Notes: generated from the sequence alone by a model not told the origin. DNA of 64,000 nucleotides from Sphingomonas jatrophae (GCF_900113315.1 NZ_FOZG01000001.1:806001-870000), one strand, 5' to 3'. Numbered from the stretch's first letter, positions 1 through 8,181 are shown. Numbers and translations are program-made.

Positions 1-1258
1 GGTCGAGCGGCGGTGCCGCACGGTCGTCCTCGGGTGGCTGGGCAAGCCGGATGAGCAGGCCGAGCGACGTGCCCTGCAACAGCACGGTCACGGCGATCAC
101 CGCGAAGGCGGTGACCAGCATCAGATCGCGCTGCGGCATCTCGGCCGGCAGCGACAGGGCCACCGCCAGCGTCACCACGCCGCGCATTCCGGCCCAGCTC
201 ATTACCAGCGACGCGCGGGCACCGAGCGGGCATGCCCTGGTCCAGCCGGCGCGCCGCAGCATCGTCACCCCCGCATCCACGCCGAACACCCACAGGAAGC
301 GCGCGACGAGCACCGCCAGGACGATCAGCGCCACCGGTCCGGCCATCTGCTCGACCACGACGGAGATGCCGCCGACACGCTCCAGCACGCCCCGCAGCGA
401 GAAGCCGATCAGCATGAACACTGCCGCCTCCAGCAGAAAGACGAGCGATTGCCAGAAGGCCACCGCACGGAGCCGCACGCCCGCGCCGAACACGACATGC
501 TGGAACCAGCCGCAGGTCAGCCCCGCGGCCACGGTGGCGATCACGCCTGACACGTGCAGCATCTCGCCTGCGATATAGGCGCTCCAGCAGACGAGAACGG
601 TTGCGACGATCATCAGCGAATCGTCGCCGAGCCGGCGCAGCAGCAGCACCCACAGCCCGCCGATCGCGCCACCGACCAGCAGCCCGCCGAGGACCAGGAG
701 GACAAAGCTGCCCCCCGCCTCGACCAGGCTGAAGCTGCCGGTCAGCACTGCCGCCACGGCGAAGCGGAACAGGACGAGCCCCGCGGCATCGTTCAGCAGG
801 CTCTCGCCTTCCAGCAGCGTCATCAGCCGTCGTGGCAGGCGCACACGCTGCAGCACCGCCCGCGCCGAGACCGCATCGGGCGGGGACAGCACCGCGCCGA
901 GCGCGACGCAGGCGGCAAAGGGCAGGTCCGGCATCAGCAGCTTGGCGACGATGGCGACAGCGAAGGCGGTAAACACCACCGCACCGACCGCAAGCGACAG
1001 GATGCCCGCCATATGCCGCTTGAACGGCGCGAGCGCGGTGTACCAGGCGCCGTCCATCAGGAGCGGCGGCAGGAACAGCACCAGTACCAGTTCCGGATCG
1101 ATCGCAACCGACGGCAGTCCCGGCAGGAAAGCAAGCGCGCTGCCGCCGACCAGCAGGGCAGCCGCCGGCGGCAGGTTGAGGCGGTGAGCCAGATAGTGGA
1201 GCGCCAACACCGCCAGGAACATCCCGACGATCAGCTCGAACAACTCCGCCGGGTGCAT
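1..1258 (-). CDS. Na+/H+ antiporter, CPA1 (NhaP-like) family, 3' end outside the window
   Basis: Reading the minus strand from the ATG at 1258 gives 419 uninterrupted codons to the window edge, so the C-terminus is missing. The product begins MHPAELFELIVGMFLAVLAL and is a chain of long hydrophobic helices typical of a CPA1 sodium/proton exchanger in the inner membrane. The conserved stretch LSPPDAVSARAVL (about residues 120-132), followed by EGESLLNDAAGLVLFR, is the family's ion-binding region, where the Asp of NDA is expected to bind the cation. A later WAGMRGVVTLAVALSLP segment is also characteristic. The expected role is sodium and pH homeostasis. Substrate preference (Na+, K+ or Li+) cannot be read. 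The glutaredoxin gene ends 85 bases upstream of this start. Confidence 0.9.
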   Translation of the reverse strand, partial: MHPAELFELIVGMFLAVLALHYLAHRLNLPPAAALLVGGSALAFLPGLPSVAIDPELVLVLFLPPLLMDGAWYTALAPFKRHMAGILSLAVGAVVFTAFAVAIVAKLLMPDLPFAACVALGAVLSPPDAVSARAVLQRVRLPRRLMTLLEGESLLNDAAGLVLFRFAVAAVLTGSFSLVEAGGSFVLLVLGGLLVGGAIGGLWVLLLRRLGDDSLMIVATVLVCWSAYIAGEMLHVSGVIATVAAGLTCGWFQHVVFGAGVRLRAVAFWQSLVFLLEAAVFMLIGFSLRGVLERVGGISVVVEQMAGPVALIVLAVLVARFLWVFGVDAGVTMLRRAGWTRACPLGARASLVMSWAGMRGVVTLAVALSLPAEMPQRDLMLVTAFAVIAVTVLLQGTSLGLLIRLAQPPEDDRAAPPLD

Positions 1259-1343
1259 GCGCCGCCTTGCCTGAACGCGTGTGGACCACCGTTCTTGCCA
1301 GGAGAGCGCAACAGGTCAACGCCGCGGATACGCAGCCCGCGGA

Positions 1344-1583
1344 TCAGCCGCGAGCGAGATAGCCCTCGAGATCGGCGCTGCCGCCGATCCGCTCACCATC
1401 GATAAAGATCTGCGGGGTCGTTGCCACGCCCTGCTCCTCCTCGAAGCGATCGACCTCCTCACGGGACGAGAGGATGTGCTCCTCCACCTCGTAGCCTGCA
1501 TCCTCCAGCATCGCCTTGGCGCGAACGCCGAAGGGACAGACATGATCGGGCAGGACCATGCGGTAGAGGGTGGCGGTGCGCAC
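1344..1583 (-). CDS. Glutaredoxin family protein (CPFG active site)
   Basis: This 79-residue thioredoxin-fold protein has one active-site cysteine in CPFG at residues 16-19, a cis-proline segment (TTPQIFI) and a GG.AD glutathione-binding turn near the C-terminus, so it matches small glutaredoxins. It probably acts on glutathione mixed disulfides in the cytoplasm. I chose the GTG at 1583 because the family normally starts two or three residues before the TLYRMVLPDH strand. An ATG at 1559 would remove the first beta strand. It lies 5 bases after the stop of the 183-residue gene and is probably the last gene of an alcohol dehydrogenase operon. The single cysteine suggests monothiol chemistry, which is inferred only. 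Confidence 0.85.
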   Translation of the reverse strand: MRTATLYRMVLPDHVCPFGVRAKAMLEDAGYEVEEHILSSREEVDRFEEEQGVATTPQIFIDGERIGGSADLEGYLARG

Positions 1584-1588
1584 GCCGC

Positions 1589-2140
1589 TCACTGCGCGCG
1601 CTCCGCTGCGGCTTCGGCGGCGAGCGAGTGCGGCCCGGCGACCTCCTCGTCGCGGCGCTGCTTGGAACGACGCGACCAGAGGAAAAGCCCGGCACCGAGT
1701 GCGACGGCGATCCCGGCCTTCTTCGCCACGCCTTTCTGGTTGTGCTGCCATTCCGACTTCCAGCCGAGCTCGGCCGGGATGTTCGGCACCTTGCCCTTGG
1801 CAAGATCCTCGACCACCCCCTCGACGACGTTCAGCCGATCCGCACCCATCAGCATCAGCCAGTGCCACCAATCCGACTCGCTCCGGCGAAAGGCCACTCG
1901 CCGGATCATGCCGCTGAGGCCCGCCGGCGGCGTGGAGGTGCCGACCACGGCGGGCAGCCGATTATGCTCGATCGAGCGCAGGATCTCGACCTTGGGATGC
2001 TGCTGGGTCGGCCGCTCCCACGTCAGTCCCCGATCCTGCTGATGCTCGATGTGCCGCATCGGATAGGTCGGGTCGTTCTCCGGATCGGCATCCACGCCCC
2101 AGCCGGGGATTGCGGCGGTATCGACAAGCGCCTTGGTCAT
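1589..2140 (-). CDS. Conserved hypothetical protein with a C-terminal membrane anchor
   Basis: I do not recognise a named family in this 183-residue protein. The first 120 residues are polar, with several Trp and His residues and a conserved-looking WWHWLMLMGADR segment. A single hydrophobic helix (AGIAVALGAGLFLW) follows and is capped by a basic RRSKQRR cluster, so it is probably a tail-anchored membrane protein. It sits 12 bases after the alcohol dehydrogenase and 5 bases before the glutaredoxin, on the same strand, and is almost certainly co-transcribed with them. A role linked to aldehyde or thiol stress is guilt by association only. Confidence 0.75.
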   Translation of the reverse strand: MTKALVDTAAIPGWGVDADPENDPTYPMRHIEHQQDRGLTWERPTQQHPKVEILRSIEHNRLPAVVGTSTPPAGLSGMIRRVAFRRSESDWWHWLMLMGADRLNVVEGVVEDLAKGKVPNIPAELGWKSEWQHNQKGVAKKAGIAVALGAGLFLWSRRSKQRRDEEVAGPHSLAAEAAAERAQ

Positions 2141-2152
2141 GTCCGGTCTCCC

Positions 2153-3301
2153 TCAGGCGGCATTGGGAATGAGCACGGGCTTGATGCAGCCGTCGAGCTT
2201 GGAAGAGAAGATGTGGTAGGCGTCGGCCACATGCTCCAGCGGAACGCGGTGGGTGATCATCGCCTTGGGGTTGATCCGGCCTTCCTTGATATGCTCGATC
2301 AGCCGCGGCAGCAGCCGCTTTACCGATGCCTGGTTGGCGCGGATCGTGATGCCCTTGTTCACGACGTTGCCGATCGGGATCATGTTGCCGGTCGGGCCGT
2401 AGACGCCGACGATCGAGACGATCCCGCCCTTCTTCACCGAGTTGATCGCCCAGTGGAGCGCGATGGCATTGCCCGCCTCCAGCTTAAGCTTCGTGCCGAA
2501 CAGCCATTGCAAGCCGTTGCCGACGGCATCGCCGCCAACCGCGTCGATGCACACGTCGGCGCCGAGCGAGTCCGTCTGCTTCTTGAGGAAGACGACCATG
2601 TCGTCGATCTCGCGCAGGTTGTAGACCTCGGCGTGCGCGAAGTGCCGCGCGAAATCGAGCCGGTACTCCTGGCTGTCGATCACGATCACACGGCCTGCCC
2701 CGAACAGCCAGGCCGATTTGGCCGCCATCAGGCCGACGGGGCCGGCGCCGAACACCACCACCGTGTCGCCGCGCTTGATGCCGCCCATCTCGGCCGCCTG
2801 ATAACCGGTCGGCACGACGTCGGTCAGCAATACCGCGTCGTCCGGATCCATCCAGTCGGGGATCACCGTGGGCCCGACATCGGCATAGGGCACGCGGACA
2901 TATTGCGCCTGTCCGCCGTCATAGCCGCCCGCCGTATGCGAATAGCCGAAGATGCCGCCGACCGCCGTAGCCTGCGCGTTGCTCTCGTGGCAATTGCCGA
3001 ACAGCTCCTGTTGGCAGAAGTGGCATTTGCCGCAGCCAATGTTGAACGGCACCAGCACGTGATCGCCGACCTTGAGGTTGCGCACCTCGGGGCCGACCTG
3101 CTCCACCACGCCGCAGAATTCATGACCGAACGTCATGCCGACGCGCGTGTCGGGCACCATGCCGTGATAGAGGTGCAGGTCCGATCCGCAGATGCAGGAT
3201 CGCGTCACCCGCACGATCGCATCCTCCGGATGGAGGATGACGGGCATCGGCTTCTCGTCGGCGCGGACGCGATATGGTCCCCGGTAGTTCATCGCCAGCA
3301 T
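2153..3301 (-). CDS. Zinc-dependent alcohol/formaldehyde-type dehydrogenase (MDR family)
   Basis: This is a full-length (382-residue) medium-chain dehydrogenase that uses NAD(P) and zinc. Catalytic zinc ligands are visible as the Cys of CGSDLH (C38) and the GHE motif at 59-61. Structural zinc cysteines are C90, C93, C96 and C104. The Rossmann motif GAGPVG is at 185-190, followed by the acidic end of a beta strand (VIVIDS) that favours NAD+. The layout, with a long FGYSHTAGGYDGGQA loop, resembles the glutathione-independent formaldehyde dehydrogenase branch rather than class III enzymes. It is first in a probable operon with a hypothetical protein and a glutaredoxin. The substrate is not determinable from sequence. 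Confidence 0.92.
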   Translation of the reverse strand: MLAMNYRGPYRVRADEKPMPVILHPEDAIVRVTRSCICGSDLHLYHGMVPDTRVGMTFGHEFCGVVEQVGPEVRNLKVGDHVLVPFNIGCGKCHFCQQELFGNCHESNAQATAVGGIFGYSHTAGGYDGGQAQYVRVPYADVGPTVIPDWMDPDDAVLLTDVVPTGYQAAEMGGIKRGDTVVVFGAGPVGLMAAKSAWLFGAGRVIVIDSQEYRLDFARHFAHAEVYNLREIDDMVVFLKKQTDSLGADVCIDAVGGDAVGNGLQWLFGTKLKLEAGNAIALHWAINSVKKGGIVSIVGVYGPTGNMIPIGNVVNKGITIRANQASVKRLLPRLIEHIKEGRINPKAMITHRVPLEHVADAYHIFSSKLDGCIKPVLIPNAA

Positions 3302-3403
3302 CGTTGAGGTCCTCGCTCAGCCGGGCGGAGGCCGACCATGGCCGGCACCCCGAGACGCCCTAGAAACGCCACCTTGTGCAAAGTGTTGCAGGGACAGGGA
3401 AAC

Positions 3404-3859
3404 TCACTGCCGCGCCCGCGCCACGGTCCATCCGCCCAGCAGCATCGCTGCGCCCCAGAGCAGGAAAACATGGTCCCAAATCGACAGGCCCATCGGCTCA
3501 TAGACGTGGTGCAGTTGCAGCAGATGATGGTCGATCGCGCCCTCGACCAGGTTGAACAGCCCCCAGCCCATCAGCGCCGCGCCGCCGAGCAGCCGGCCAC
3601 CCATGTCCGCATCCCGCATCCGTCCGGCGCGCCAGAGCAGCAGGATGCCGATGGCGGTGATGATCCACACGCCTGCGTGGAAGATGCCGTCCCACACCAT
3701 GTTCACCTTGGCGCCGACATAATCGGTATTGGCGATGCGCGCGGACAGCATGTTGTGCAGCTGCAGGATCTGATGGAGCAGGATCCCGTCGACGAACCCG
3801 CCCATGCCGATGCCGAGCGCCAGTCCGGCGGACAGTAGCGGGCGATGGCGGCGGATCAT
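3404..3859 (-). CDS. DUF2243 family membrane protein
   Basis: This 151-residue protein has four predicted membrane helices and the DUF2243 signatures GxGGFVDGILLHQILQxHNM near residues 17-37 and a second GLFNLVEGAIDHHLLQ.H block near 105-120. These duplicated histidine-rich repeats may bind a metal or heme, which is inference. No reaction is known for the family. The ATG at 3859 overlaps the stop of the upstream 70-residue gene by four bases (ATGA), so the two are translationally coupled. Confidence 0.88.
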   Translation of the reverse strand: MIRRHRPLLSAGLALGIGMGGFVDGILLHQILQLHNMLSARIANTDYVGAKVNMVWDGIFHAGVWIITAIGILLLWRAGRMRDADMGGRLLGGAALMGWGLFNLVEGAIDHHLLQLHHVYEPMGLSIWDHVFLLWGAAMLLGGWTVARARQ

Positions 3860-4068
3860 GCCCGCTCCCGCGCAACCGCGGCGATGATCGCCAGCAAGAG
3901 CAGCAGCGGAATTGCGGTGACGCACAGGTTCCAAGCCAGATCGGGCGCGACCAACCGCGCCCGGATCGCCTCCGCCGCATCGGACCGGCACAAGGTGCAT
4001 GCGGCCGCCGGCAGAGGCGTGAGCGCCAACGGCACCAGCAGTGCACGCAGAGGGATGGTCCGGGCCAT
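3856..4068 (-). CDS. Small exported or membrane protein with a CxxC motif
   Basis: This 70-residue protein has a hydrophobic N-terminal signal-like segment ending in PAAA. It continues with CTLCRSDAAEAIRARL, whose two cysteines form a CxxC, and finishes with a second hydrophobic helix and a basic tail. The likely topology is a short periplasmic loop carrying the CxxC between two helices. It overlaps the DUF2243 gene by four bases and is probably its partner. I do not recognise a characterised homologue. Metal binding or redox activity of the CxxC is a guess. Confidence 0.75.
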   Translation of the reverse strand: MARTIPLRALLVPLALTPLPAAACTLCRSDAAEAIRARLVAPDLAWNLCVTAIPLLLLLAIIAAVARERA

Positions 4069-4135
4069 GGTGCCGAGACGCTGGCGGCATCCCGCGGGTT
4101 CCCGAGCGGCCGAAGAACGCTGGTCCGCGTTTGAC

Positions 4136-4212
4136 TGGTGGCCCCGGAGGGACTCGAACCCCCGACCTGCGGTTTAGGAAACCGTCGCTCTATCCGGCTG
4201 AGCTACGGAGCC
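4136..4212 (-). tRNA. tRNA-Arg (anticodon CCT)
   Basis: The minus strand folds into a complete cloverleaf: acceptor GGCTCCG/CGGGGCC, D arm GCTC/GAGC, anticodon loop TTCCTAA giving anticodon CCT (codon AGG), and a T arm with GGTTCGAGTCC. The CCA end is encoded (4138-4136). The outermost pair of the anticodon stem is an A-C mismatch. It lies 36 bases downstream of DUF1178. Confidence 0.97.
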
Positions 4213-4248
4213 ACTCCGCCCGCGCGTTAGGCGGCCGGGCGCGGCCGG

Positions 4249-4671
4249 TCAATTATCCGTGCCGGGCGGCCGTACCGGCAGCGGTAATGGGGCGACGGGC
4301 ACGCCATCCTCCACCAGCGCGCGCGCCTCGGCGAGCGATGCCTGGCCGTGGATCGTGCGGTGCGGTGTCGCGCCCTCATGCATCGCGCGCGCCTCCGCAG
4401 CGAAGCGCGGGCCGACATAGTCGGAACCCTCGAGCGCCTTGGCCTGTGCCTTGGCAAGTGCGCCAAGCACCGCCTTCACCGTCGCGGCGGATGGCGCCTG
4501 ATTGCCCTTGGCCGCCACGCGCGGCGCCATGACCGCCTTTTCTACTCCGCCCGCACCGCACATCGGACAGCTGACGAGGCCGCGGGCGCGCTGATGCTCG
4601 TAATCGTCGGAGGAGCCGAACCAGCCCTCGAAGACATGGCCCTGCGCGCAGGCCAGATCGAACAGGATCAT
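4249..4671 (-). CDS. DUF1178 family protein
   Basis: This 140-residue cytoplasmic protein starts MILFDLACAQGHVFEGWFGS, the diagnostic opening of DUF1178. A CPMCG motif at about residues 35-39 together with C8 could make a zinc ribbon. The second half carries the conserved YVGPRFAAEARAMHEG segment. Molecular function is unknown. Its ATG overlaps the stop of the carbon-nitrogen hydrolase by four bases, continuing the comF-grxC-hydrolase operon. Confidence 0.9.
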   Translation of the reverse strand: MILFDLACAQGHVFEGWFGSSDDYEHQRARGLVSCPMCGAGGVEKAVMAPRVAAKGNQAPSAATVKAVLGALAKAQAKALEGSDYVGPRFAAEARAMHEGATPHRTIHGQASLAEARALVEDGVPVAPLPLPVRPPGTDN

Positions 4672-5492
4672 GCCCGCGTGACCGCCGGCACCGGGCGGCG
4701 ATGCCGGATCGCCGGCACGTGCGCACGCACCGCCGCCATCCGCGCGGGATCGAGCTCCACGAAGCCGAGGCCGGGCGCACTGCCCATGTCCAGCAGCGGC
4801 TCACCCCAGGGATCGACGGCGAGGCTGTGGCCATATGTCTCGCGTCCGTCCGCGTGGCGGCCGGTCTGCGCCGCAGCGACGACGAACACGCCCGCCTCGA
4901 TTGCACGGGCGCGCAGCAGCACGTGCCAGTGCGCCGCGCCCGTCGGCACGGTGAAGGCCGCGGGCACCGAGAGGATCGTCGCACCCGCATCGGTCAAAGC
5001 GCGAAACAGATCAGGAAAGCGCAGATCGTAGCAGATCGACAGACCGAGCCCTCCCCACGGCGTCTCGACCACCGTCGCGCCTGTGCCGGGAGCGTAAGCC
5101 GCCGATTCGCGCCAGCTCTCGCCACTTTCCAGATCCACGTCGAACAGATGCAGCTTGTCGTAGCGGGCGCGGATGCCGCCGCTATCGTCGATCACGAAGC
5201 CGCGATTCACCAGCCGCCCTTCCGATCCGCCGGTCAGCGCGAGCGAGCCGAGATGCACCCAGAGGCCCGCCTTCGCCGCCGCATCGCGCACTGCGGCGAG
5301 GACGCGGTCCTCACCCTCCTCTACAAGATGCGCGGCGGCACGCGTGCGATCCCGGTCGAGCAGGCCCGACATTTCGGGGGTGAACAGCATGTCCGCCCCC
5401 TCGCCCTTCGCGCGCGCGACCGCATCGGCCAGCTCGCGCGCGGAGGCGGCGGGATCGATCCCCGTCGTGGTCTGGACAAGTGCGGCGCGCAT
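4668..5492 (-). CDS. Carbon-nitrogen hydrolase (nitrilase superfamily, omega-amidase/Nit-like)
   Basis: This 274-residue enzyme has the full Glu-Lys-Cys triad of nitrilase-superfamily amidases: E40 in FTPEMSG, K113 in YDKLHLFDVD and C154 in SICYDLRFP. The YDKLHLFDVD context places it with the Nit1/Nit2-like branch (omega-amidase or deaminated-glutathione amidase), which would repair deaminated glutathione. That fits its position one base-overlap after glutaredoxin 3. It is expected to be cytoplasmic. The precise substrate is inferred from family and neighbourhood, not from unique residues. Confidence 0.9.
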   Translation of the reverse strand: MRAALVQTTTGIDPAASARELADAVARAKGEGADMLFTPEMSGLLDRDRTRAAAHLVEEGEDRVLAAVRDAAAKAGLWVHLGSLALTGGSEGRLVNRGFVIDDSGGIRARYDKLHLFDVDLESGESWRESAAYAPGTGATVVETPWGGLGLSICYDLRFPDLFRALTDAGATILSVPAAFTVPTGAAHWHVLLRARAIEAGVFVVAAAQTGRHADGRETYGHSLAVDPWGEPLLDMGSAPGLGFVELDPARMAAVRAHVPAIRHRRPVPAVTRA

Positions 5493-5749
5493 CAGGCGGC
5501 GAGCAGCGGATCCAGCTTGCCCGCACGCTCGAGCGCGGCAAGATCATCCGAACCGCCCACATGCGTGTCGCCTATGAACACCTGCGGCACCGTCGTGCGA
5601 CCGTTGGAGCGCGCCAGCATCTCGGTCCGCTTCGGCCCGCCCAGGCTGATGTCATGTTCCTCGAACTGAACGCCCTTCTTGCCGAGCAGCGCCTTGGCGC
5701 GCGTGCAATAGGGGCAGAACTGCTTGGTATAGATCTCGACCTTGGGCAT
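5492..5749 (-). CDS. grxC: Glutaredoxin 3
   Basis: This 85-residue dithiol glutaredoxin has a CPYC active site at residues 12-15, the cis-Pro strand TTVPQVFIGD and the GGSDDL glutathione-binding turn. It reduces protein disulfides and glutathione mixed disulfides at the expense of glutathione. Length and motifs match GrxC exactly. The stop codon shares one base with the start of the downstream hydrolase, and the comF-family gene ends 45 bases upstream, as is usual in alphaproteobacteria. Confidence 0.95.
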   Translation of the reverse strand: MPKVEIYTKQFCPYCTRAKALLGKKGVQFEEHDISLGGPKRTEMLARSNGRTTVPQVFIGDTHVGGSDDLAALERAGKLDPLLAA

Positions 5750-5794
5750 TCACGGTCCTTTCGTCCGGTGAGGTGTGGCGCGGGGGCCGCGCTG

Positions 5795-6505
5795 TCAATG
5801 TTCTGAACGCATGTCGGGCAGAACGCGTGCCCAGCAGATCAGACGCACCTCCGAAGCACCCGCTGCCTTCAACGCGCGGGCGCATGCCTCCGCCGTCGCG
5901 CCGCTGGTGCAGACATCGTCGACTAGCAGGATGCGCGCTCCCGCGGCCTTACCGCTCGGCGCCACTTCAAACGCGTTGCGGACGGCACGGGCGCGTGCCG
6001 CCGCGCCAAGCCCGCGCAGCTTCGGCGTGGCCCGCGTCCGGCGCAGCAGATCGATGGCGACGGGCAGACCCGCACGCCGGCCGAGATCGCGGGCGATGAA
6101 TGCCGACTGATTGAAGCCGCGCGACCACAGCCGCCAGCGGTGCAGCGGCACCGGCACCAGCAGCCAGCCCGGCTCAGCCAGCCGCAGCATCGCCGCACCC
6201 ATCGTCCGCGCAACGCCCGGCCGTCCGCCATATTTCAGCCGCAGCGCCAGCGCGCGCGCGATCGGGCCGTAGGCCACCGCCGCGGAAACACCGTCGAGCA
6301 CGTCACCTCCGCAACAGCCCGGCTCCATCGGCTCGCCACATCGGACGCAGGCGACGCCTGAGAGGAATTGCAGCGATTGCCAGCAGCCGGCGCAGAAACG
6401 ATGATCCTCCGGCGTCACCGCTCCGCAACCGGGGCAGCGCGGCGGCAGCGCATAAGCGACGACGCTGCGGACGAGCAGACCGGCGGCGGCAGCGACGGGG
6501 GGCAT
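5795..6505 (-). CDS. ComF family phosphoribosyltransferase-like protein
   Basis: This 236-residue protein has an N-terminal zinc-ribbon region (C24, C27, C38, C41, then C53, C56 and further cysteines). A type I phosphoribosyltransferase domain follows, with the PRPP-binding loop ILLVDDVCTSGAT near residues 195-207. ComF proteins act in DNA uptake in naturally competent bacteria; elsewhere their job is unclear. The frame stays open far upstream, but the ATG at 6505 gives the normal family length and leaves a 42-base gap to the divergent methyltransferase. Confidence 0.9.
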   Translation of the reverse strand: MPPVAAAAGLLVRSVVAYALPPRCPGCGAVTPEDHRFCAGCWQSLQFLSGVACVRCGEPMEPGCCGGDVLDGVSAAVAYGPIARALALRLKYGGRPGVARTMGAAMLRLAEPGWLLVPVPLHRWRLWSRGFNQSAFIARDLGRRAGLPVAIDLLRRTRATPKLRGLGAAARARAVRNAFEVAPSGKAAGARILLVDDVCTSGATAEACARALKAAGASEVRLICWARVLPDMRSEH

Positions 6506-6547
6506 GTCGCGCTTGTCGGGCGGGCGAGGCTCCGGCACAAGCCCGGC

Positions 6548-7402
6548 GTGGCCGTTCCCCAGATCTTCGACCGCGCTCGCCGGCGCCTTCGCCGCGACCG
6601 CGCCGCCCGTCGCTTCCCCGCGCACCGTTTTTTGATCGACCATATCGAGGATGAGCTGATCGACCGGCTGGACGCGGTTCGCCGCGATTTCACCCGCGCG
6701 CTGGTCATCGGCGCGCATGACGGCCGCCTGCCAGACCTGCTGCGCGCAAAGGGCATGGCGGTCGACGCGCTGGATGCCGGACCTGCCTTCGCCGCAAGCA
6801 ACGGAACGACGCCGGTGGAGGAAGACGCGCTCGGCGGCGGCGTCGCCAGCTATGACCTCGTCCTGTCGGCCGGCGTACTCGACCAGGTGGCCGACCTGCC
6901 GGGCGCGCTGATCCAGATCCGCCGCGCACTGGCACCGGACGGTCTGTTCCTCGGCGGCTTCGTCGGTGCGGGTTCGCTGCCCCGGCTGCGGACAGCGATG
7001 GCGGCAGCCGACGCGCTGGCCGGTGCGGCCGCCGCGCGCATCCACCCCCAGATCGACGTGCGCACGGCGGGTGACCTGCTCGGCCGTGCCGGATTTGCCT
7101 TGCAGGTGGCGGACGGGCTGCCGCTCGATGTCCGCTATCCCAGCCTCACCGGGCTGATCGCCGATTTGCGCGGGATGGGGGCGACGAACCTCCTCGCCGG
7201 GCCGGTCCACCCGCTGCCGCGCGACGGCTATGCCGCCGCCGCTGCCAGCTTCGCAGCCGCCGCGGACGCGGACGGACGGACGACCGAGCGGTTCGAACTT
7301 GTCTTCCTGACCGGCTGGTCCCCCGCCGAGTCGCAGCCCAAGCCCGCCCGTCGCGGCAGCGCCACCACGTCGCTGACCGACGTTCTGAAGGCGAAGGTCT
7401 GA
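6548..7402 (+). CDS. SAM-dependent methyltransferase, BioC/NDUFAF5-like
   Basis: I annotate this 284-residue protein from the GTG at 6548, because the product then starts with VAVPQIFDRARRRLRRDRAA, the standard opening of this family. Longer starts would run through the divergent comF gene. A degenerate class I methyltransferase motif I (ALVIGAHDGRLPDLL) is followed by YDLVLSAGVLDQVADLPGAL, the motif IV/post-IV region. Homologues in alphaproteobacteria include the complex I assembly factor NDUFAF5 and BioC, and I cannot separate these. The gene is divergent from the comF operon and convergent with mutT. Confidence 0.85.
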   Translation: MAVPQIFDRARRRLRRDRAARRFPAHRFLIDHIEDELIDRLDAVRRDFTRALVIGAHDGRLPDLLRAKGMAVDALDAGPAFAASNGTTPVEEDALGGGVASYDLVLSAGVLDQVADLPGALIQIRRALAPDGLFLGGFVGAGSLPRLRTAMAAADALAGAAAARIHPQIDVRTAGDLLGRAGFALQVADGLPLDVRYPSLTGLIADLRGMGATNLLAGPVHPLPRDGYAAAAASFAAAADADGRTTERFELVFLTGWSPAESQPKPARRGSATTSLTDVLKAKV

Positions 7403-7409
7403 CCCTTAC

Positions 7410-7808
7410 CTAGACGAGCGCTTCAAGCAGTCCGATGAGCGGCTTGTCCGCAGGTGGCATCGCCAAGCCGTGCAGCTCGACGGGCCGCACCCAGCGCAGC
7501 CCGTCCGCATCGAGCGGCTGCGGCGTGCCGCGCCATTTGCGGCAGACGTAAAGCAGCAGCAGCAGGTGCCGATCGCCCAAAGGCTCGCTGGCGAACGGCC
7601 CGGGCGCAAGGCACGCCTGCTCCACCTCGATGCCGAGTTCTTCACGCAATTCCCGGATCAGCGCCGCCTCGGGCGTCTCATCCTTTTCCACCTTGCCCCC
7701 AGGAAACTCCCACAGCCCCGCCATGCTGCGCTGGGCGGAGCGGCGTTGCACGAGCACCCGCCCGTCCGGGTCGATCAGCGCAACCGCCACAACCAGCAAC
7801 ATCGTCAT
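7410..7808 (-). CDS. mutT: Nudix hydrolase, MutT-type (8-oxo-dGTP diphosphatase)
   Basis: This 132-residue protein carries a complete Nudix box at residues 37-59, GGKVEKDETPEAALIRELRE followed by ELG, matching GX5EX7REUXEEXGU. The flanking WEFPGGKVE and C-terminal W.RP.EL...MPPAD elements are those of MutT, which hydrolyses 8-oxo-dGTP and prevents A:T to C:G transversions. The ATG at 7808 is chosen because it leads directly into the first beta strand. The open frame extends to 7847, and another ATG lies at 7802. Confidence 0.9.
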   Translation of the reverse strand: MTMLLVVAVALIDPDGRVLVQRRSAQRSMAGLWEFPGGKVEKDETPEAALIRELREELGIEVEQACLAPGPFASEPLGDRHLLLLLYVCRKWRGTPQPLDADGLRWVRPVELHGLAMPPADKPLIGLLEALV

Positions 7809-7880
7809 CTGCAAACCTTTGTTAAGCGCGTTCCCATATCCTCGCACCAGCGGGACGTGTGTCTGCCAAGGGGAATGAGG

Positions 7881-8051
7881 ATGTTCGACCGCCTGAGCAA
7901 GTTGCTCCGCGATCGACGCGGCGCAACCGCGATCGAATATGGCCTCATCCTCGCTCTGTGCGTGCTGATGTTGATGGCGGCGCTGCGCGCGATGGCGATC
8001 ACGACCACCGGCATGTGGAATTCGGTCGCCGAGAACGTCTCGAAAGCGTGA
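7881..8051 (+). CDS. Flp family type IVb pilin
   Basis: This 56-residue pilin has a short basic leader followed by RRGATAIEYGLI, the Flp/TadE processing site, where cleavage by a prepilin peptidase occurs before the hydrophobic segment. A single hydrophobic helix (LILALCVLMLMAALRAMAI) completes the pilin core. I chose the ATG at 7881 because an AAGGGG ribosome-binding site lies 7 bases upstream; an in-frame ATG at 7875 is too close to it. A second pilin gene follows 130 bases later. No tad/cpa assembly genes are in the window. The helix is less typical than that of its neighbour, so it may be a minor pilin. Confidence 0.85.
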   Translation: MFDRLSKLLRDRRGATAIEYGLILALCVLMLMAALRAMAITTTGMWNSVAENVSKA

Positions 8052-8068
8052 TTTTCAGGCTTTCGCCA

Positions 8069-8083
8069 TTAAATCTTTTCTAA
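8069..8083 (+). promoter_or_regulatory. Candidate CtrA-binding site upstream of the second flp gene
   Basis: TTAA at 8069-8072, seven bases, then CTAA at 8080-8083 gives a seven-of-eight match to the CtrA consensus TTAA-N7-TTAA. It lies about 100 bases before the second pilin start. CtrA controls pilA in Caulobacter, so the location is sensible, but the motif is short and could occur by chance. Confidence 0.4.
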
Positions 8084-8181
8084 CTCCTCCCGCCTAAATC
8101 CGTCCTTGCTGATCCACGTCAGATGCCGGGGGCAGCCGGGTGAATGGAACGACCGAAGCTTCGGAACCGAGGAGAATGAAT

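Noticed and set aside
554-1405. Long plus-strand open frame
   Set aside because: It is opposite the Na+/H+ antiporter, has a low-complexity Arg/Gln-rich product and no family features.
1421-3307. 628-codon plus-strand open frame
   Set aside because: It mirrors the alcohol dehydrogenase and its neighbours. The His/Asp/Arg-rich product is typical of antisense frames in GC-rich DNA.
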